64,000 bases of DNA from Triticum aestivum (GCF_018294505.1 NC_057800.1:177552113-177616112), one strand, 5' to 3'. Shown: positions 33,155-45,617, counted from the first letter of the stretch. Numbers and translations: made by a program. Notes: generated from the sequence alone by a model not told the origin.

Positions 33155-35172
33155 ATGGCTTGCTTCGTCGTCAGCGACAGCACCACCCCCGGGGAGATCT
33201 TCCTCACCGACCAGCTTTTCGTGTTTGGCGGCTTCGTGCTATGTGCCAATTCGGATGGCCACCTTGAGCAGGTTGATAGCTATGCCCCTAGTCATCAGAT
33301 CGGGTTTGGAAGTCTGAGTTACGTCGCCGACGTCCGAGGAGATTTGATCTTCGAAGGATTCGCACCCTCAGCTGTCTTTCCCTGCCTACACGGTAAAGAC
33401 ATCCCAGATCTATCACCAAATCCCCTCCATGGGTCAACATCCGTGTCCGCTCTGACCCTAGATCTGTAGCAAGTCAATTCATCTGAAGACGGGAGGATAA
33501 ACCCCGCCGGACTCTCCCCCTCCATGGAATTTTTAACCAGTGGCTCAACGACGAACTCATGGGATCTCCCCGCCGCTCACAAACCTAGAATTGAACGGGA
33601 CTCTCCCCGCCGCTGGGAAGCCGGACTCATTTCCGATTACGAGCTCCGAACTCATGGGATCCGCACTCTCCGGGCTCGATCAAGTGGTCATCACCGAGCC
33701 TGGCTCCGCAGACCCCCAAACTCCTATACAACTCTCGCTCTTAAACGAGGCGTTGGACTTACTGCAATCTCTTGCAATTACGGAGGATTCACCGCCGAAC
33801 TGTGCCCAGTTAAAACTAGGGGCTGAGAACAGGGAATTTTGCTTCCCACCCACCACCCACTTGGTAGCCACGGTCGAAGAGTTAACCGACGTACTAGTCT
33901 ATGCTTCCGAAGACTATAATGAAATGGGCGGCCACTTCCACCTACGAGGTATACATGGTGGACACACCCCAACATAAGTCGAGGACAATGGCAGCCCTTA
34001 CTACACTTATGACCCACTTTTGCGTGGGCGAAGATAGCTGGTTGGCTCGTAGAAGCAACAGTACCAGCGACCCTGGCACTTCCGAAGTCAGGGATGGCAA
34101 TGGCAAGCCACGACGCAATAAGAATAAGCGTCAGAACAATAACGGAGAAATAGATGACACGACAGTAAATGCCGGATTCAGTGGCTCCAGATTCGGTCAA
34201 CATAAGAAGCCGTTCAAAGGAAATAGGGATGGTCCATCCAGCCTGGGCAAGATATTGGAGAGACCTTGCCAGATTCATGGCACCCCTGACAAACATGCAA
34301 ACCACACCAACAGAAATTGTTGGGTCTTCAAGCAGGCCGGCAGGTTAAATGTCAAACACAAGGGGAAAGGACCCCAAAGGGAGGACGAAGAAGAGCCTCG
34401 CCCACCGAATACTAGCGGACAGAAGCAATTTCCCTCGGAGGTGAAAACAGTGAATATGATTTACACCACCCATATCCCCAAGAGGGAGCGCAAGTGCGCA
34501 CTAAGGGATGTTTATGTCGTAGAGCCCGTCGCACCCAAATTCAACCCATGGTTGGCTTGTCCGATCACATTCGATCGTAGGGATCACCCAACTAGTATCC
34601 GTCACGGAGGTTCAGCGGCCCTAGTACTCGATCCTATAATCAATGGATACCATCTTACTCGAGTCCTTATGGACGGCAGCAGTAGTCTAAACTTGATATA
34701 TCAAGACACTGTCCGCAAGATGGGGATAGACCTGTCAAGAATCAAGCCTAGCAGCACTACCTTTAAAGGAGTGATACCTGTCGTAGAGGGTCACTGCATG
34801 GGCTCATTGACACTGTATGTGGTATTTGGCTCTCCAGAAATTTTTTGAAGTGAAGAGTTAATCTTCGACATCGCTCCTTTCCGAGGTGGCCATCATGCAC
34901 TACTTGGAGGAACGGCCTTCGCCCGCTTTAATGCAGTCCCGCACTATGCTTACCTGAAGCTTAAAATTCCTGGACCGCGTGGCTTCATCACGGGCAATGG
35001 AAACATGGAGCGCTCCCTTCATACAGAGGAGGATACTATGACCCTGGCAGCCAAAGTTCAAGGCGGCCTATTCAAGCCAAATAATTCACTAGTCGTCAAG
35101 ACCAGAGACACTGCCAAACGTGTCCGGCCGGCATTACAATGCGGCAGCTCAGACGAACCTGAGCATGATTAG
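33155..35172 (+). pseudogene. Gag-protease remnant of Tat/Fatima-like element 1
   Basis: The start is ATGGCTTGCTTCGTCG (MACFVVSDSTTPGEIFL). The N-terminal domain (LFVFGGFVLCANSDGHLEQV; HQIGFGSLSYVADVRGDLIF) matches element 2 at 55283-55520. The gag capsid core present in element 2 (56940-57440) is deleted: 'YMVDTPQHKS' runs straight into 'MAALTTLMTHFCVGEDSWLA'. A zinc-knuckle-like C-x2-H-x8-H-x4-C follows (PCQIHGTPDKHANHTNRNCW). The protease motif is VLMDGSSSLNLIY, with Asp-Gly-Ser where the family has Asp-Gly-Gly. Stops at 33466-33468 and 34846-34848 and frameshifts break the reading frame. It could not make a capsid. Confidence 0.8.
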
Positions 35173-36323
35173 CAGTTACGCCTCCACCGACTGCCTTACA
35201 AGGTAGTAGCATACATACCTCATGTACACAAGCCCTTAAAATACCTTGGGCAGCGCCGGGGGCACACTGCATAGAAACAATCCATAGTTTGACTTGACCC
35301 TATTGGGACTCTAAAACATATCTTCATTTGAAGGTTCATTAAAAGAACCCACCTTATATATGGTCGTGTAGGGCATTATTTTTCAGAGTTCTCCTTCCTT
35401 TTTCACAGACGGCCATCAAACCTCTCCCCTTCAAGGACATGTTATAAAGGAGAAACGACACAACCATGCAGCAGGGCCTCCATCGAGATTTTTAAATCAT
35501 TAATTTTAGGCTTTGTGTAAACCTTTCCCTTTATCACATTTCTTCCCTTTTTCTTTGGCATGTAAAATGCTCAAGATGTTATTGGAATTATCTATTACCA
35601 TGCGGCTCGCCGTATTAAAGGGGATATAAAAGAAGCAGTTTGGTTCCAATTTGTTTGAAGTTTATTTTATTACCATCTGTGTTCTCTCCCTACCTCAGAT
35701 TGCCACATGTGCCTCAAATCTGCATTTAATACCAGGGGTTGTATCCAACCTTGCACACTTCAAAGTCCAAACACCTATAGGGAATTGTTTGGCATCCCGG
35801 ATATTGCGTTGTATGCATCGGCTCCGAATCATGTCTTGAGTCTATAGTTGGGTTGCCTGGCTCCTGTGCTTACCACCTTACGTTCCATATTGTTCGGCTA
35901 AGGTAGTAAAGGGAGAACTAATGCCATTGTATTTTTGGTTCATTCGGTCAAGTACCTCAGTAGATAAAGCCTAAAACTGACTATCATGATAAGCGAGAAC
36001 CGGTCGGTGATTCGGCAACTTAGTATTATACTATAGATCATTAGCGATCTACTCTGTGTTACACGAGGGGCTGGTCTTCGCCCAGCCGAGTAGAGCAGGT
36101 GCTGTAATCCGGATAGCTGCACACGCACGAGGGGCTAGTACTTAGCCCCACAGTCAAACTCCTATGACTAAATGAAAGAATTAAAGCCGCATAGTCCAAT
36201 TGCTTGGTTCACTTCGCGGACACCTCCTTTATGGACCAAGACGTTGGGTAAAGTGTAGTCACGCGTCATGCTGAACACCCCTGTAGCATCTACATGGGGG
36301 CTGAAGCCGACGACTGAAAACTT
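35173..36323. other. Spacer of Tat/Fatima-like element 1 between protease and antisense gene
   Basis: In the place where RT and integrase would lie in an autonomous relative there are about 1.15 kb with no protein motif on either strand. Phrases such as 'gttgggttgcctggctcctg' (35848) recur at 59307 in element 2, so the spacer belongs to the family and is not a random insertion. Confidence 0.6.
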
Positions 36324-39300
36324 TCAGGTATAAAATAAACAGTCACACAGGAGGAAAAGTCGCTTGAAATATAAGGCGCAAAAATATATACATATCGGTT
36401 CATAAGCATAGTATTTACAATCTGAATACATTAACTCAAAGGCCACATCCTTTGAGCACTGGCCCTCTATAATACGGGCTCCTTCTAGGACGTCATCGAA
36501 GTACCTCTCCGGCCTCCGATGATCCTTGCCCTCGGGCGGGCCGGCGATTGCCACTTCAGCGGCCTTCATCTTTGCCCAGTGCATCTTGATGCGGGCAAAT
36601 GCCATTCGTGCACCGTTTATACAGGTTTAACGCTTCACAGCGTCGACCCGCGTCCTCGCATCGACGAGTCGCTTCATCAATCCAAAGTAGCTACTCTAGA
36701 TTGGCTCAGTGGTCTAGAGCCAGACTATTAAGTCATTCATGGCTGCACCCGCCATGTTGTGCAGCTCGACCAGCTGCTTCAACTGGTCGTTTAGAGGTAC
36801 TGGATGCTCTGGTGCAAGGAATTGCAACCAGAACAACTTCTCTATGCTATTCCCCTCCTGGGCTCTGAAGAATTCGGCGGCATCAGCAATACTCTTCGAG
36901 AGATCCGCAAATGCGCCTGGAGAACTCCACAATCGCGTCAGTTACACATACTTCCGACCTCCAAAGATACCCTGCAGAAGAAAGGCCTTACCAGCCACTA
37001 TCTGCCGCGCCTGCTTGATCTCCTCGGGAGCACTCCGGGACATGCTCCGTGCCTCCTTGGCGGCATTGAGAGGCTTATTAAGCTCAGATGCTTGATCCGA
37101 AGTCTTCTGCTCCCACTCCTCGCATTTGCGGATGGCATCTCGCAGCTCTTGTTCGACCTCGGCCACCCGCGACGCATGTTGTCAGCAGGAGACCTGTTCG
37201 GCCTCTAGCTCGGCAACAGCTTTCTCAGCGGCTGCTTTGTTCATCTTGGCCTCCTTCTTGGCCTGTGCAAGAGCGCCTTTGAGTGTCTCGACCTCAGCTG
37301 TGCCAACTGTGACATAATCACACTGCACAATGAGTTCATACTCTTACAATCAAGCACATCGTCTTTTGAGATAATAATTCTTTGAAAGTCCCATAACTTG
37401 CATTTCATCAAACCGCTTATTAACGCGGTCGAGCTCTGCGTCGACTGTTTGAAGCTTCTGATTAATCTCGGAAACCTCTGCGGTCTGGGCGGATGCCTCT
37501 ACCAGGGAAGCCTATTCAAACAAATGGCACAATATGTTCTATTATCTGGTACTACATGGATGATCTGTCCGATTCTCTTTAGAATCAAACAAAGCATTAG
37601 GGGATATTGTCCGTGTACAGGTTTGTTATCCTATACAAATAAAACGTAAAGTTCTTTTAGAGTATTATGTCGCATACCTCAAAGCATGTCAGTAGGCTGT
37701 TGAAGGCTTCATTCAGTCCGCTTTTGGCAGACTGAATCTTTCCTATAACTGCACCCATCAGGGTGCAGTGTTCCTCCATGCTGGAAGCACGTTGGAGTGC
37801 TTCCTCCAGCATGTTCGGCACCTCCAGATTAATGGAGGACGCCGTTGGAGCTGATGCTCCTCCCCCTATCGTAGGGTGCCTTCCCGATCCCGGAGCCATG
37901 CTGGCCTCCGGAACGGTGTTCGGCGGGAGCTTAGGTTGCTTGGGCTCTCCGCCGTCGGTTGCCATAGGGACTATTTCTCCTTGGCAGACGGTGGCTGAGG
38001 TGTCGACCTCGGGCACCCACTCGTCCGTCCCACTCCCACCTCCTCACGCAGGAGACACCCACTGGGAAGTCACCTCGGTGTTCCCTGGTATGATGGGCGA
38101 TTGAGCCTGTGGCGGTGTGTCATTCTCCGCCATGTCAGTTGGCAGAGCGCTCCCTGACAATAATGGTGTGCTGGGGAGTGTGAGGGGAGGACTGCAAAAC
38201 AACAAATATAATTGCTTATGTAATGATAACAAACTGCCGAACATAACAGAAAAAGTCTGAACACTTACGATTCGGCCAGGGGCTTGCTCCTGGGTTGCTT
38301 TCGGAAATCAGCTCCAAACTCTGAGTCCGAGCTGTTCGGGAGGTTCAGTTTCCTCCTGGGTGCCCCCTTTTCCACGTCTTCGGGGGCCGCCCTCTTCCCC
38401 CCTTTTCCCTTGAGGGGGGAATCATTTTCTTTCTCCTCCTCTTCCTCTTCGTCATGGGAGGAGTGGGTGTTGGTCTCTTCGGACACAGTACCTGAAGGAC
38501 CCTTAGGGCGGGGGTTGCTCTTGACCTCCTTGCCCTTCTTCTTAGCCTTCTTTTCCGGTGCCTTGTATGGCGCCGGAACCAGCATCGCCGTCAGTTGGGG
38601 CGTGGCTGGATTTTCGGGCAACGGAGTCGGACAGTTGATCCGCTCCGCTTTCTTCGTCCAGGCCTGAATGGAACGTAAGAGTTCTAATTCATGTCATAAT
38701 TGAAATATGGATAGGATACGTATCCGACAAAAATGTGCTTACCTCTGAGGCCGAAGTCACGCTATTGAAGTCCTTGTCTTCGGTCTCCTCTGGCCATTCC
38801 TTCTGGGCCTTGAAAAGCTGCTTCCATATGTCTTCGTGCGTAGTGCCGAAGAAGCGCTTCAAGGTCCGTGGCTTCTCCGGATTAAGCTCCCATAAGTGGG
38901 AGGCCTGGAGTTGGCAGGGAAGGGTACGGCGGAATAGCATCACCTAAATCACGTTGGTGAGGTGGGTGCCCTTCGACATCATGCTGGAGATGCGGTTTTG
39001 GAGCATCCTCACCTCCTTCTGAGACCCCCAATCAAGGGCCTTGGTGGTCCATGAGGTGAGCCTCTCAGGGGGCCCAGATCTGAATTCAGGCATGGCCGCC
39101 CACTTGGCATCGTGGGCTTCGGTGATGTAGAACCACTCCTGCTGCCATATCTGGTTGGTCTTCACGAAGGCCCCTTTGGGCCAGGTTGTGTTTGGGAACT
39201 TGCTCACCATAGCTCCCCCATTATCTGCGTGCTGCCCGTCGACCACCTTCGGCTTTAGATTGAACGTTTTGAGCCATAAGCCGAAGTGTGGGGGGATGCG

Positions 39301-39612
39301 GAGGAAAGCTTCACACACGACTATGAAAGCCGATATGTGGAGGATAGAGTTTGGGGCTATATCATGGAAATCTAGCCCATAGAAGAATAAGAGACCCCAA
39401 ACAAAGGGGTGAAGTAGAAACCGCAACCCTCGAATAAAGTGAGGGGTGAATACCACCCTCTCACAAGGCTCAGGGACGGGGATCACCTGATCCTCGTTAG
39501 GAATCCGGTGTGCTATGTCGTCGGCAAGGTAGCCCACGCTCTGAAGACTCTTCACGTTCTTCTCTGTGACAGTGGAGGCCTCCCACTTGCCCTTGGAACC
39601 AGATCCAGCCAT
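36324..39612 (-). pseudogene. Five-exon antisense gene of Tat/Fatima-like element 1
   Basis: On the minus strand, ATG at 39612 opens MAGSGSKGKWEASTVTEKNV. Exon 1 (39612-38743) has a domain resembling PF04195 'putative gypsy type transposon' (ERVVFTPHFIRGLRFLLHPF; ILHISAFIVVCEAFLRIPPH). Further exons are about 38663-38269 (Lys/Glu-rich, KKAKKKGKEVKSNPRPKGP), 38191-37678, 37511-37398 (coiled coil, VSEINQKLQTVDAELDRVNK) and 37306-36324 (coiled coil, then GPPEGKDHRRPERYFDDVLE). Introns are GT-AG: gtaagcac...ttcag (79 bp), gtaagtgt...tgcag (77 bp), gtatgcga...atag (166 bp), gttatggg...cacag (91 bp). In-frame stops occur at 38944-38946, near 38044, at 37182-37184 and at 36942-36944, so this copy is dead. 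The intron positions after the linker match element 2. Antisense extra ORFs are known in the Tat lineage; the function is unknown. Confidence 0.78.
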
Positions 39613-40180
39613 TGTTAGAGAAGGAGGCGGTGGTGGAGGAGATGGGAACTGCGGGAGCTGGAGCTATGGGCGCTGGAGCTAAGAGATTGGGAAGCAAGGG
39701 CTTGAGGAGAGAGTGAGGTAAAAATAGGGGATCTATGTCCTTTCATAGGAAGTAATACCAAACGTCCCCCCACTCGAGCCGTAAAACTCGCCTGTTCCCA
39801 CCGTAATCGTGCGTAAGGTGCGTTTGGGTTACCCAAATCATATTAATGAGGATCCCACGATAAGCGCACATGATCTCTACTTTGACAAGACATACCAATA
39901 GAAGCCATGCCTCGAAACGCGAAACCGGAGTCAAGAAAACGGATTGAAATATTAAAGGATCAAGCATGACGTTTCACTGGAAAGTTGTCAGTAAAGACAC
40001 AATGTTTCTTTTGACACATTGCCTTCATGGCTAAGGGTTGTACTAATCATGCAGAGCCGGACATGGTTCCTTTATGTAGGAAATAAACTTCATATGTGCA
40101 GAAGGAGGAACCCACCTTGCGATGCCGAAGACAGTACGTGCACCGGACTCATTGTCATTGAAGACTGGTTCAGGAGCTAC

Positions 40181-40651
40181 TGAGGGAGTCCTGGATTAAG
40201 GGGTTCTCGGGTGGCCGGATTACTCGTTATGGGCTAGTGGGCCATGAAGATCACTACAGAAGATTATCTCCCGTATCAGGATAGGACTCTTATATGTGTA
40301 GAATGTCCAGTTTAAAGTTCGGGTGTAATGTTCCCTTCCTCTGCAAGATGATTATGTACAACCCTAGTCCCCTTCAGTGCATATATAAACCGGAAGGTTT
40401 AGTCCATAGAGGCAGAATCACAATTACCATAGGCTAGGCTTCTAGGGTTTAGGCACATCGATCTCGAGGTAGGTCAACTGTTGTAATCCTCATATTCATC
40501 AAGATCAATCTAGTAGGAAGTAGGGTATTACCTCCATTAAGAGGGCCCGAACCTGGGTAAATATCGTGTCCTTGTTTCCCTTGTTACCATCAATCCTTAG
40601 ATACACAGTTCGGGACGTCCTACCCGAGATCCGCCAGTTTTGACACCGATA
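40181..40651 (+). mobile_element. 3' LTR of Tat/Fatima-like element 1
   Basis: A 471-bp LTR starts TGAGGGAGTCCTGGATTAAG and ends TTTTGACACCGATA. The purine-rich caggagctac lies directly upstream as polypurine tract. The duplication gtagg follows at 40652-40656. Confidence 0.92.
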
Positions 40652-41564
40652 GTAGGGTCCGCATGCTTAACGTTCCATGACAATATAATATTATATGAGT
40701 TATATGATTTGGTGACCGAATGGTGTTCGGAGTCCCAGATGATATCACGAACATGACATGGAGTCTCGAAATGGTTGAGAGGTAAAGATTGATATATAGG
40801 ACGATGGTATTCAGACATAGGAAGTGTTTCAAGGGGTACCGGGTACTTATCGGGTCACCGGAAGGGGTTCCGGGCACCCCCGGCAAAAGATATGGGCCTT
40901 ATGGGCCAAGAGGGGAAACGCACTAGCCACAAGGGGCTGGTGCGCCCCCATATGGGCCGGCCTAAGGAGAAGGGAAAGGTAAGTGTGGATTAGGATTCCC
41001 ACTCCCTTCTCACTCCCCCCTCTTTCCTTCCCCCTCCGACAAATATGGCAGGGGGGCGGCCAAGGACAGGAGCCCAGGTAGGATTTGGACCTACTTGGGG
41101 CGCCCCTTGGCCTCTCCCCTCTCCCTCCCACCTATATATATGAGGAGGGGGCGCCTAGCACACACCAGACAATTGTTTAGCCGTGTGCGGCGCCCCCCTC
41201 CATCGTTTACACCCCCAGTCATATTTTCTAGTGCTTAGGCGAAGCCCTGCGAGGATCACTTCACCATCACCTCACGACGCCGTCGTGCTGGTGGAACTCA
41301 TCTACTACCTCTACGTCTTGCTAGATCAAGAAGGTGAGGGACGTCATGAGTTGAACGTGTGCAGAATGTGGAGGTGCCATGCGTTTGGTACTTGATCGGT
41401 TGAAGCGCGAAGAAGTTCAACTACATCAACCGTGTTGTGAAACGCTTCCGCTTACGGTCTACAAGGGTACGTAGACACACTCTCCCCTCTTTGCTATGCA
41501 TCTCCATGGATAGATCATTGTGTGTGCGTAGAATTTTTTGTTTTCCATGCAACGATTCCCAACA
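40652..41564 (+). mobile_element. Copia 1 5' LTR, piece 3 of 3
   Basis: It resumes after the Tat/Fatima-like insertion with 'gtagggtccgcatgctta' and runs to the LTR end 'gattcccaaca' at 41564. The three pieces add up to about 1.74 kb, the same as the copia 2 LTRs (1,724 and 1,732 bp), which confirms the reconstruction. The sequence in this half is a different sub-type from either copia 2 LTR. Confidence 0.92.
41133..41141 (+). promoter_or_regulatory. TATA box in the copia 1 5' LTR
   Basis: TATATATAT occurs in 'ctcccacctatatatatgagg', at the position where copia 2 has 'tttatataca' (47382-47388) and 'tttatatacgg' (54350-54356). The promoter was separated from the upstream half of its LTR by two insertions. 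Confidence 0.6.
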
Positions 41565-41565
41565 A

Positions 41566-41579
41566 TGGCATCATGAGCC
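41566..41579 (+). other. Decayed tRNA-Met primer binding site of copia 1
   Basis: TGGCATCATGAGCC stands one base after the LTR end. The family site is TGGTATCAGAGC, so substitutions and a small insertion have damaged it. Confidence 0.75.
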
Positions 41580-42799
41580 AGGTCTATGTGTAGATGATAT
41601 GAACGAGTAGAACACAAAGAGTTGTGGGCGGTGATAGTCATACTGCTTACCACCAACGTCTTATTTTGACTCACGGTATTGTAGGATGAAGCGGCCTGGA
41701 CCAACCTTACATGTCCACGCACATGACACCAGTTCCACCGACAGACATGCAACTGGTTTTGCATAAAGGTGGTTGGCGGGTGTCTGTTTCTCCTACTTTA
41801 GTTGAATCGAATTTGACTGCGGCCGACCCTTGAAGAAGATTAAAACAACAAACTTGACGAAACACAATTGTGGTTTTATGCGTAGGTAAGAACGGTTCTT
41901 GCTAGAAGACCGTAGCAACCACGTAAAACTTGCAACAACAAAGTAGAGGACGTCTAACTTGTTTTTGTCGGTTATCTTGTGATGTGATATGGTCAAGACA
42001 TGATGTGATATATGTTATTGTATGAGATGATAATGTTTTGTAAGATATCAGGCAACCGATAGGATCCTTATTGTTGTCTCTTTATTGTATGAAATGCAAA
42101 CGACAAGTAATTGCTTTACTTTATCACTATGCGTTAGTGATAGTTGTAGAAGCAATAGTTGGCGAGACGACCACGACGCTACTATGGAGATCAAGGTGTT
42201 GAGCCGGTGACGATGGAGATCATGACGATGCTTTGGAAATGGAGACCAAAAGCACAAGATGATAATGGCCATATCATGTCACATATTTTGATTGCATGTG
42301 ATGTTTATCCTTTATGCATCTTATTTTTCTTAGAACAACGGTAGCATTATAAGATGGTACCTTCACTAAATTTCAAGGTAAAAGTGTTCTCCTTGAGTAT
42401 GCACCGTTGCTACAGTTCGTCGTGTTGAGACACCACATGATGATGGGGTGTGATAGACTCTACGTTCACATACAGCGGGTGTAAGACAGTTTTGCACATG
42501 CGGAATACTTGGGTTAAACTTGATGAGCCTAGCATGTACATACATGGCCTTGGAACACTGGAGACCGAAAGGTCTAACATGAATCATATAGTAGATACGA
42601 TCAACATGGAGATGTTCACCATTGATGACAACCCCATCTCACGTGATGTTCGGACATGGGTTAGTTGATTTGGATCACACATCACTTAGATGACTTGAGG
42701 AATGTCTTTTAAGTGGGAGTTCTTTAGTAATATGATTAATTGAACTTAATTTATCATGAACTTAGTCTTATAGTTTTTGCATATGTATGTTGTAGATCA
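41580..42799 (+). other. Copia 1 untranslated leader
   Basis: About 1.2 kb lies between primer site and gag and is similar throughout to 47820-49036 of copia 2 (for example 'acaaagtagaggacgtctaa' and 'accacatgatgatggggtg'). A long leader is usual for BARE1-type elements. Short ORFs on both strands here are shadows. Confidence 0.75.
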
Positions 42800-45617
42800 A
42801 TAGCTCACAATATAGCTCCCCTATTTTTCATATGTTCCTAGAGAAAAATAAGTTGAGAGATGATAGTAGCAATGATGCAGACTGGGTCTGTGATCTGAGG
42901 ATTATCCTCATTGATGCACAGAAGAATTATGTCCTTGATGCACCGCTAGGTGACAGACCTATTGCAGGAGCAGATGCAGACATTATGAACGTTTGGGAAG
43001 CTCGATATGATGACTACTTAATAGTTTAGTGCGCCATGCTTTACGGCTTAGAATCGGGACTTCAAAAATGTTTTGAACGCCACGAAGCACATGAGATGTT
43101 CCCAGAGCTGAAATTGGTATTTCAGACTCACGCCCGTGTCGAGAGGTATGAGACCTCAGACAAGTATTTTGCCTACAAGATGGAGGAGAATAGCTCAACC
43201 AGTGAGCATGTGCTCAGAATGTCTGGGTACTACAATCCCTTGAATCAAGGGGGAGTTAAACTTTCAGATAAAGTAGTGATTGAGAAAGTTCTCTAGTCAC
43301 TATCACCAAGCTACTAGAACTTCGTGATGAACTATAATATGCAAGGGATGACAAAAATGATTCCCGAGCTCTTCGCGATGCTAAAATCGGCGATGGTAGA
43401 AATCAAGAAAGAGCATCAAGTGTTGATGGTTAACAAGACCACTAGTTTCAAGAAAAAGGGCAAGGGAAAGAGAGGGAACTTCAGTAAGAATGGCAAGCAA
43501 GTTGCCGCTCCCATGAAGAATCCCAAAGTTGGACCCAAGCCTGAAACTGAGTGCCTCTACTGCAAAGGAAATGGTCACTGGAATCGGAACTGTCCCCAAT
43601 ACTTGGCGGATAAGAAGGATGGCAAAGTGAACAAAGGTATATTTGATATACATATTATTGATGTGTACCTTACTAGTATTAATAGTAGGCCCTCGGTATT
43701 TGATACAGGTTCAGTTGCTAAGATTAGTAACTTGAAATAGGAGTTGCAGAATAAACAGAGACTAGTTAAGGGTGAGGTGATGATGTGTGTTGGAAGTGAT
43801 TCCAAGGTTGATACGATCACCATCGCACACTCCCTCTACCTTCGGGATTAGTGTTGAACCTAAATAAATGTTATTTGGTGTTTGCGTTGAGCATGAATGT
43901 GATTTGATCATGTTTACTGAAATGCGGTTATTCATTTAAGTCAAAGAATAATTCTTGTTCTATTTACATGAATAAAACCTTCTATGGTCATACACCCAAT
44001 GTGAATGGTTTATTGACTCTCGATCGTAGTGATACACATATTCATAATATTGATGCCAAAAGATGCAAAGTTAATAATGATAGTGCAACATACTTGTGGC
44101 ACTGCCGTTTAGGTCATATTGGTGTAAAGCGCATGAAGGAACTCCATGCAGATGGGATTTTGGAATCACTTGAGTATGCATCATTTGATACTTGCGAACC
44201 ATGCCTCATGGGCAAGATGACTAAAACTCCGTTCTCCGGAATAATGGAGTGAGCTAATGACTTATTGGAAATAATACATACCGATGTATGCGGTCCTATG
44301 AGTGTTGAAGCACGTGGCGGGTATTGTTATTTTCTGACCTTCACAGATGATTTGAGTCATTATGGGTATATCTACTTGATGAAACACAAGTCTGAAACAT
44401 TTGAAAATTTCAAAAATTTCAGAGTGAAGTGGAGAATCATCGTAACAAGAAAATAAAGTTTCTATGATCTGATCATGGAGGCAAATATTTGAGTTATGAG
44501 TTTGGCCTTCATTTAAAACAATGTGGAATAGTTCCACAACTCACGCCACCTGGAACACCACAGTGTAATGGTGTGTCTGAACGTCGTAACCGTACTTTAT
44601 TAGATATGGTGCGTTCTATGATGTCTCTTACCGATTTACCACTATCGTTTTGGGGTTATGCATTAGCGACAGCCACATTCATGTTAAATAGGGAATCGTC
44701 AAAATCCGTTGAGACGACACCGTATGAACTGTGGTTTGGCAAGAAGCCTAAGCTGTCATTTCTTAAAGTTTGGGGTTGCGACACTTATATTAAAAGGCTT
44801 CAGCCTAATAAGCTCAAACCCAAATCTGAGAAGTGAATCTTCATAGGATACCCTAAGGAAACAATTGGGCACACATTCTACCACATATCTGAAGGCAAGA
44901 TCTTTGTTGCCAAGAATGGAACATTTCTAGAGAAGGAGTTTCTCTCGAAAGAAGTTAGAGGGAGGAAAGTAGAACTTGATGAGGTAATTGTACCTTCTCT
45001 CAATTTGGAAAGTAGCACATCAGAGAAATCCGTTCCCGTGATGCCCACACCAACTAGAGAGGAAACTAATGATGATGATCATGAAACTTTAGATCAAGTT
45101 GCTACTGGACCTCGTAGGTCGAACAGAGCACATTCCGCACCAGAATGGTATGGTAATCCTGTTCTGGAAGTCATGTTACTAGACCATGGCGAACCTATGA
45201 ACTATGAATAATCTATGATGAGCCCAGATTCTGATAAATGGCTTCAGGTCATGAAATCTGAGATAGGATACATGTATGAGAACAAAGTATGGACTTTGGT
45301 GGACTTGCCCGATGATCAGAAAGCCACTGAGAATAAATGGATCTTCAATAAGAAGACTGATGCTGATGGTAATGTCACTGTCTACAAAGCTCGACTTGTC
45401 GCGAAAGGTTTTCGACAAGTTCAAGGGGTTGACTATGATGAGACCTTCTCACCCGTAGCGATGCTTAAGTCAGTCCGAATCATGTTAGCAATTGCCACAT
45501 TTTATGATTATGAAATTTGGCAAATTGGCGTCAAAACCGCATTCCTTAATGGATTTCTTTAAAAAAGAGTTGTATATGATGCAACCAGAAGTTTTTTTCG
45601 ACCCTAAAGGTGCTAAC
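42800..45617 (+). pseudogene. Copia 1 gag-pol remnant, cut in reverse transcriptase
   Basis: The order is Gag (DADWVCDLRIILIDAQKNYV), zinc knuckle (CLYCKGNGHWNRNC near 43550), protease region (SVFDTGSVAKISN), integrase zinc domain (LWHCRLGHIGVKRMKELHAD; CEPC), integrase core (IIHTDVCGPMSV; GTPQCNGVSERRNRTLLDM) and RT N-terminal half (WKVW-type ENKVWTLVDLPDD; ARLVAKGFRQVQGVDYDETF). The gag start codon is lost and at least eight stops or shifts occur (43027, 43294, 43738, 44250, 44454, 44834, 45209, 45560). The sequence ends at 45617 just before the YVDD motif, where a gypsy LTR inserted. The remaining RT, RNase H and 3' LTR must be right of the window or lost. Confidence 0.9.

Larger units (their letters stand above)
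32631..40651 (+). mobile_element. Tat/Fatima-like gypsy element 1, non-autonomous, complete
   Basis: This 8,021-bp element has LTRs at 32631-33107 and 40181-40651 and a perfect duplication gtagg on both sides. The plus strand holds a decayed gag-protease region (33155-35172). No RT, RNase H or integrase motif is visible anywhere inside. The minus strand holds a five-exon gene remnant (39612-36324). The LTRs differ by several percent by eye, so the insertion is not recent. The name Fatima is a recollection based on LTR style. Supply of RT and integrase by an autonomous relative is inferred from their absence. Confidence 0.88.

Noticed and set aside
33778..34305. 175-codon minus-strand ORF across gag-protease of element 1
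   Set aside because: It is a shadow of the plus-strand knuckle region, which has recognisable motifs; the minus frame has none.
38284..38667. 127-codon plus-strand Ser/Phe-rich ORF in element 1
   Set aside because: It is complementary to the Glu/Lys-rich exon 2 of the antisense gene, so low complexity on one strand opens the other.
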